From: Mariannaea sp. PMI_226
Lineage: Eukaryota; Ascomycota; Sordariomycetes; Hypocreales; Nectriaceae
Direction of reading: 5' to 3'
DNA: 64,000 nt
Assembly: GCA_024336345.1 (NCBI GenBank)
Contig: JANFOG010000011.1
Location: forward strand, 1,116,001-1,180,000
Shown piece after piece: positions 59,901 to 64,000 of this stretch. The position numbers were made by a program, and so were the translations under genes. Position 1 is the first letter of the stretch; each line of letters begins with the position of its first letter. The notes beneath the pieces were generated by a model that saw only the letters and a list, made by a program, of their open reading frames with translations, was not told where the DNA came from and did not search any database.

Positions 59901-62842
59901 GATACGGGCCCTGTTGAATATGGAGCCGACAACATTGACCACCGCTGAACTGTAAGCGACTCTTGTGTGCATTCCATTGAATTGAGAACCTACATACTAG
60001 CTGGTTATAGTACCCATTGCAATAGAGCCGAATGGACGACCGACGATGGTTTTCACCTTCTTGACAAATTCCATCTTGCATGTGGTAACGATGCATGGAC
60101 CAGTTTCAATAGAGTAGTATATGCTATTGAGGAGGGAAATGTGGAACTAGCTTCTCTTCTTCTCTCACAATCTCCTACGCCACTGACCACTTTGATTTGG
60201 ACTTCTATTGTGCGCGGTGCGGAACAAACTCTAAAGTGGGCACTGAGCATTGCAAAGGATCTTTCATGGCTTCAGAATATACCTGAGCACATTATTCATC
60301 GCCCGAATGCCGAGAATTCAGGTCGCTTCCTAGTTCATTTCTACCCGGTTGATGAGACTGGGTATGCTGGAGATCGGACCAGGAATCGTCGACCTGCCTG
60401 GACGAAGTCGTATCCTCCCACCTTTGCCGTCATGCTTAGAACTGGCACTTTACCCTCCAGCGACGCACTTTACAATGTCTTGGCAGACTGGATCGATGAA
60501 CAACCGATGGCAAATGTCTTTGCTCAGCAGGTATGGGAGTCCGGCGGTTTCATTGTTCCCTCGCTTTCCCGTCGCCTTTTCCGTTCTGGTGCTTCAATCA
60601 ACTGCGAGCTTTGGCAAGATGGTAGAACCGCCCTACACGTTGCAGCTACCTTCTGGGTACATGATGCCGTGCAGACTCTGCTTGAATTAGGTGCAGACTC
60701 TTCCAAGCGCACAGCGAACGGCTATAATATTTTGCACTGGTTCTTCGTGCATGAAAACGTTCATGACGAGCTGGATCCAACCAAAATCGGTCAGGTAAAT
60801 GAAAGGCCGCCAATATTCCGCTACTTCTATCAAAGATCTCGCATCAAAGGCACCATCAAGGCTATTATTAGCTCTGTACCGAACAAACGAGCTCTGCTCA
60901 ATCAGACGTGTGGTAGGGGCCAGACTCCACTTATGCATGCAGTCAAACGGTATCCCTCATCGACGACAGCAGTCAGGGTTCTGTTAGAAGAAGGATCAGA
61001 AGTTGACCAGCGAGACAGCCAAGGTCGCACTGCCATGATGCACCTTTTTGGAGCCAACTCCTTTGCTAGCCGTTGTCCCTCAATCCTCAAGCACTTGTTG
61101 CACTTTGGCGCTGATCCGAAAGCCGTAGACTGGTCTGACAATTCTGTGCTGAGTTACTGGGCACGCCAACTTACTTCAAACGAGCTTGGTAATTTATTCC
61201 CTGGTTTTAATTCATACAACCAAACTTTCCGTGCAATCGCAAATATTGGCCCCCTTTCCCAGCAAAAGTGTCTATCTGAGGAGCTGAAGGGCCTGATGAT
61301 ACCTTTAGTCTTGGCGGCGCGTCTCGGCAATGCTCAAATGTGCTTGGCGTTATTATCTACGGGCGTGAACCCTAATGACCACGGAATACCTGTTGGCAGT
61401 TCTTTGACCGGTAATTCCGAAATAGATTTAGACTATCTCGAGTGGAATCCGTTGCTGGTTGCGCTTGATTCGAACGCGTACATTACTGCTGCATTGCTAA
61501 TCGAGAATGGTGCCGACGTCAGGTTTAAAACAAGACAACGAGATGGGCCAGGATCGGTCAAGCATATGATGGCAACCGCTGGAGTAACGCCACTTCACGT
61601 TCTTGTGTCTTCCGATCGTCCTGATCGTCCTACTAGATATTCTATATCTAAGTATTTTGTAGGCAAAAACTACTCTGGACGGTGCATTTTCCGACCTATA
61701 GCTCAGGTGGACGATCCGACGTCAAACAAGCAATCATTCAGGAAACCTGAGAATACTGTCAGGGCCTCGGATGGTTCAGATGATTCAGATGATTCAGATC
61801 TTTTAAATGATTCAGATGTAAGTAGTAATTATTTAATTGCCTCTTATTCATTCAAAAGACTTACACCTGCAAGCCCGAATATGAAACTTTAACGATGGTC
61901 TACGGACGCGACAGGAGAGGCTGTGATCTAACGCCATACGACAACATACTGAATATCGAAGGGTCCCTGCCAACACGCGACAATTCCTTTCTTTCTACTA
62001 TATTTAAGAAGGATGCTACGTCAGCACAATGTCTTGAAGTCTTGGTAGAGTACATGATCTCCAAGGGTGCTCTCGTCGATGCCAGCACCTCTATAAACGT
62101 TACCCCCCTATTACTCTGTATCAACAATGGATTGTCAGACGTTGCGAACATTCTTTTGAAAAATGGTGCTGACCCTAACGTGGCGGACATTAAGGGTTAT
62201 ACACCTCTAATGGTAGCCGCAAGGCAAGGCCATGATGCCATTGTTGAGTGTCTTCTTCTTTCTGGAGCCCATCCTGATGCTCAACTACGCATCAAAGGAC
62301 CAGATGAATGCAAATGCAAGGCGATACTTAACGGGAAACGGACATACAACAGCTGTGACGCTCCGTTTTCGGCCCTGGTATTCGCAGTAGAGCGTGGACA
62401 TCAGCGAATTGTCGAGCTCCTCCTTAGGCATGGGGCTGATCCAAACATGAAGATTGTGCATCATGTGCATGGACAGGTGCCTCTGAGACGACCCAAAAAA
62501 AACCATGTTGGCCCACATTCCAGTTCTGAGGATGAATTAGATATTGAGCCTAAGCAATGGAAAGGCCATATCACCATTGCCACTGCGCTAACTTGGGCGA
62601 GAGGAACAGTTCGTAATCTGCTCTTACATCACGGTGCAGACCCGAATAAAGAAGAACTGACACGGGAGTGTGACTGTATTGTCAGCGAAAGAAGTGAAAG
62701 GCGGAAGTCTTTTGATAGTTTCGCCACTGATTATGGAAAGGGTCTATGGGTAGCTCGAGGAAATGAAGCGCTGAGGCAGATATCAAGCAACTGCAGCTGG
62801 GAGCTGCCTCCAAATACTGGCCTATATTTCGAAGTGCGCTAG
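56951..62842 (+). CDS. NLR-like receptor: PNP domain, NACHT ATPase, ankyrin repeats
   Basis: Five exons (56951-57941, 58060-59482, 59544-59951, 60011-61817, 61874-62842) encode 1865 residues; all phases agree. Residues 15-325 match the nucleoside phosphorylase (PNP_UDP) fold: VGWIAPMAAELTLALGLL, ILVVGIGGGVP, and the active-site region CVEMESAGIM with VIRGISDYAD. The NACHT ATPase starts near 395 with P-loop AEAGGGKST and has Walker B LLDAVDECE near 495-503. A winged-helix-like region and an unassigned block with a WFLVVASDVCVLYL stretch follow. Ankyrin repeats run from about 1140 to the C-terminus, for example GRTALHVAATFWVHDAVQTL and GYTPLMVAARQGHDAIVECL. This is the layout of fungal STAND receptors used in non-self recognition. 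The last intron may instead use an acceptor at 61858, adding five residues. Confidence 0.87.
61771..61818 (+). repeat. GATTCA repeat encoding Asp-Ser
   Basis: A run of GAT-GGT-TCA / GAT-TCA units encodes DGSDDSDDSD, a spacer, then NDSD, immediately before the last donor site of the NLR-like gene. Confidence 0.75.
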
Positions 62843-63656
62843 TTGAGATGGCGATGATCTGAATGGATAAACGCCCATTTTTGAGATTGGAAAACAGTGT
62901 GGTTAAGCATAAGCTTAGGATCATCAATTAGAGGCCCCAGCTCTCATGAATCCACTGTGCGCCGTCCCTCATTAGGTGCTTTTACAGCCTCTTGAAATCA
63001 AATATTAAGTCTGGATTTTCATTAATACCGTTCTCCAATCTACTATGCACGTGTGGCCGTTCTAGACCATTGGTTCGTTGGCGATTATATTGTAAAGTAT
63101 GGTGTGTAGTGTTATTTCGACTTCGGTCATCTGCAAGTCGTCCAGAGCATGGTTGATTCGCGCGAGTGTAGTGAGAGAAACGATATCATTGTTTGCGCAG
63201 CCATCGAAATGACGACATCGTAAATGTCCTTGTTTGACACACTATTTGATGTATATTCAATAATGTAATGCAAAATTGCGTAGGGCCAGAAAGGTAGTTT
63301 GTAAGAAGGATGCTCATTCTCAGGCTTGAGTCCTGTCTAGGGTCATGTATTGGGCCTCTTAAACACACCTTGAAGTGATCGGTATTACGTACACGCGGGC
63401 GGCACATATCACTATGAATTGTGGGAAAGGAAAAACGATGCTTATTTGCAAGTATCACGCTTTTAATATACCCAAATGGTAACCTGGAACTGTATTTTAG
63501 ATCGATACCCTACGCTTGTTAGGCATTGATATGTTACTGTACCTGAGTTATCGCAGACGCGAGTTCTAATGCTCCCTGTATGCCACACGACCCGGAGAGA
63601 CACCAATACCTATTTTCACGACTAATAGTTCCTCTGCCCCTGAGTGCTCTTTGTAT
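62843..63656. other. Intergenic region between convergent genes
   Basis: About 810 bases between the stop of the NLR-like gene and the stop of the minus-strand dehydrogenase. It is AT-rich; no gene was recognised. Confidence 0.45.
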
Positions 63657-64000
63657 TTACAGATTCAGCCCAATGGTGAGTCTCTCAGAATCTTCAAGAT
63701 CAGAGGACATGACCTTCAACTCATCCACATCCCAATGTGGCCACAAGTATTTGCCATTCACGAAACTTGCTTCGGGGCTCGCAGCCCAGACGGCAAAGGC
63801 CGCAGGTAGGCTTACTTTAGGTATGTCAGCAATCGGATATCTTCTTACATGGGCGTCACTTCATGGTATGGAATAAAAATAAACTCACTATCGTCAAAAG
63901 GTAGGTCTGTACCAGCCTCGACTGACTTGCTCGACATCTCCGTCACAACAACACCGGGGTGAAACTGCACAACTCGGATACCAGGATTCTCAAATCGGAA
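63657..64000 (-). CDS. Short-chain dehydrogenase/reductase, C-terminal fragment
   Basis: On the minus strand, exon 64000-63889 joins exon 63814-63657 across a 74-nt intron (GTGAGT donor, GCTGAC branch, AAAG acceptor). The 89 visible residues include ENPGIRVVQFHPGVVVTEM, then AGTDLPFDDISLPAAFAVW, ASPEASFVNGKYLW and HWDVDELK. This is the C-terminus of a fungal NAD(P)-dependent short-chain dehydrogenase, after the active-site Tyr-Lys, in the HPG-V-TEM and cofactor-end region. The catalytic centre lies outside the window. The substrate is unknown. Confidence 0.85.

Overview
This is a filamentous ascomycete (Pezizomycotina) nuclear sequence, most likely a Sordariomycete and possibly from the order Hypocreales; the genus cannot be fixed by eye. 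The evidence is the gene style: short 41-118 nt introns (one of 198 nt) with GTRAGT-like donors and CTAAC/CTGAC branch sites, monocistronic genes separated by long pyrimidine-rich leaders, and proteins of recognisable fungal type (COX10, DPH2, MSH6, MARVEL membrane proteins, GH18 and GH51 hydrolases, a PNP-NACHT-ankyrin receptor). No rRNA, CRISPR, intact transposon or certain tRNA gene was seen.

Layout. 1-5.5 kb: the first codons of a JIP5/WDR55-type WD-repeat protein (minus), a large unrecognised multi-pass membrane protein, and a three-exon GH18 chitinase with a signal peptide and a C-terminal KDEL. 6.3-7.6 kb: a secreted glycerophosphodiester phosphodiesterase-like protein. 7.6-22 kb is gene-poor: it holds a small MARVEL protein, a 1007-residue DUF8004-like protein and a second MARVEL protein with a His/Ser/Arg-rich tail. 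23-30 kb: two housekeeping genes, DPH2 (minus) and a five-exon MSH6 (plus). 30.8-35.5 kb: one very large minus-strand gene (1501 residues as modelled) with Cys/His clusters, obtained by joining two long open frames and a short last exon. 37-43 kb: an alpha/beta hydrolase, COX10, and a two-exon Myb-like regulator. 46-52 kb: an eight-exon intracellular GH51 arabinofuranosidase and a divergently transcribed sugar transporter, plausibly linked in plant-pentose use. 52-56 kb: a paralogue of the 37-kb hydrolase and an unrelated GxSxG hydrolase. 57-63 kb: a five-exon NLR-like receptor. 63.7-64 kb: the end of a short-chain dehydrogenase running off the window.

How the genes fit together. There is no secondary-metabolite cluster or operon-like unit. 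The most interesting element is the NLR-like gene at 56951-62842: a nucleoside-phosphorylase-like N-terminal domain, a NACHT ATPase and a long ankyrin-rich C-terminus, the architecture of fungal STAND immune or incompatibility receptors. Other points of interest are the KDEL chitinase, the unrecognised 1.5-thousand-residue zinc-finger-like protein with a 147-bp tandem duplication, a 15-nt micro-exon in the GH51 gene, an overlapping upstream ORF on COX10, and a 9-bp promoter word shared by the two hydrolase paralogues.

Exon models were made by hand from splice motifs and reading-frame phase. Every multi-exon model listed closes to a whole number of codons, but none has transcript support here.
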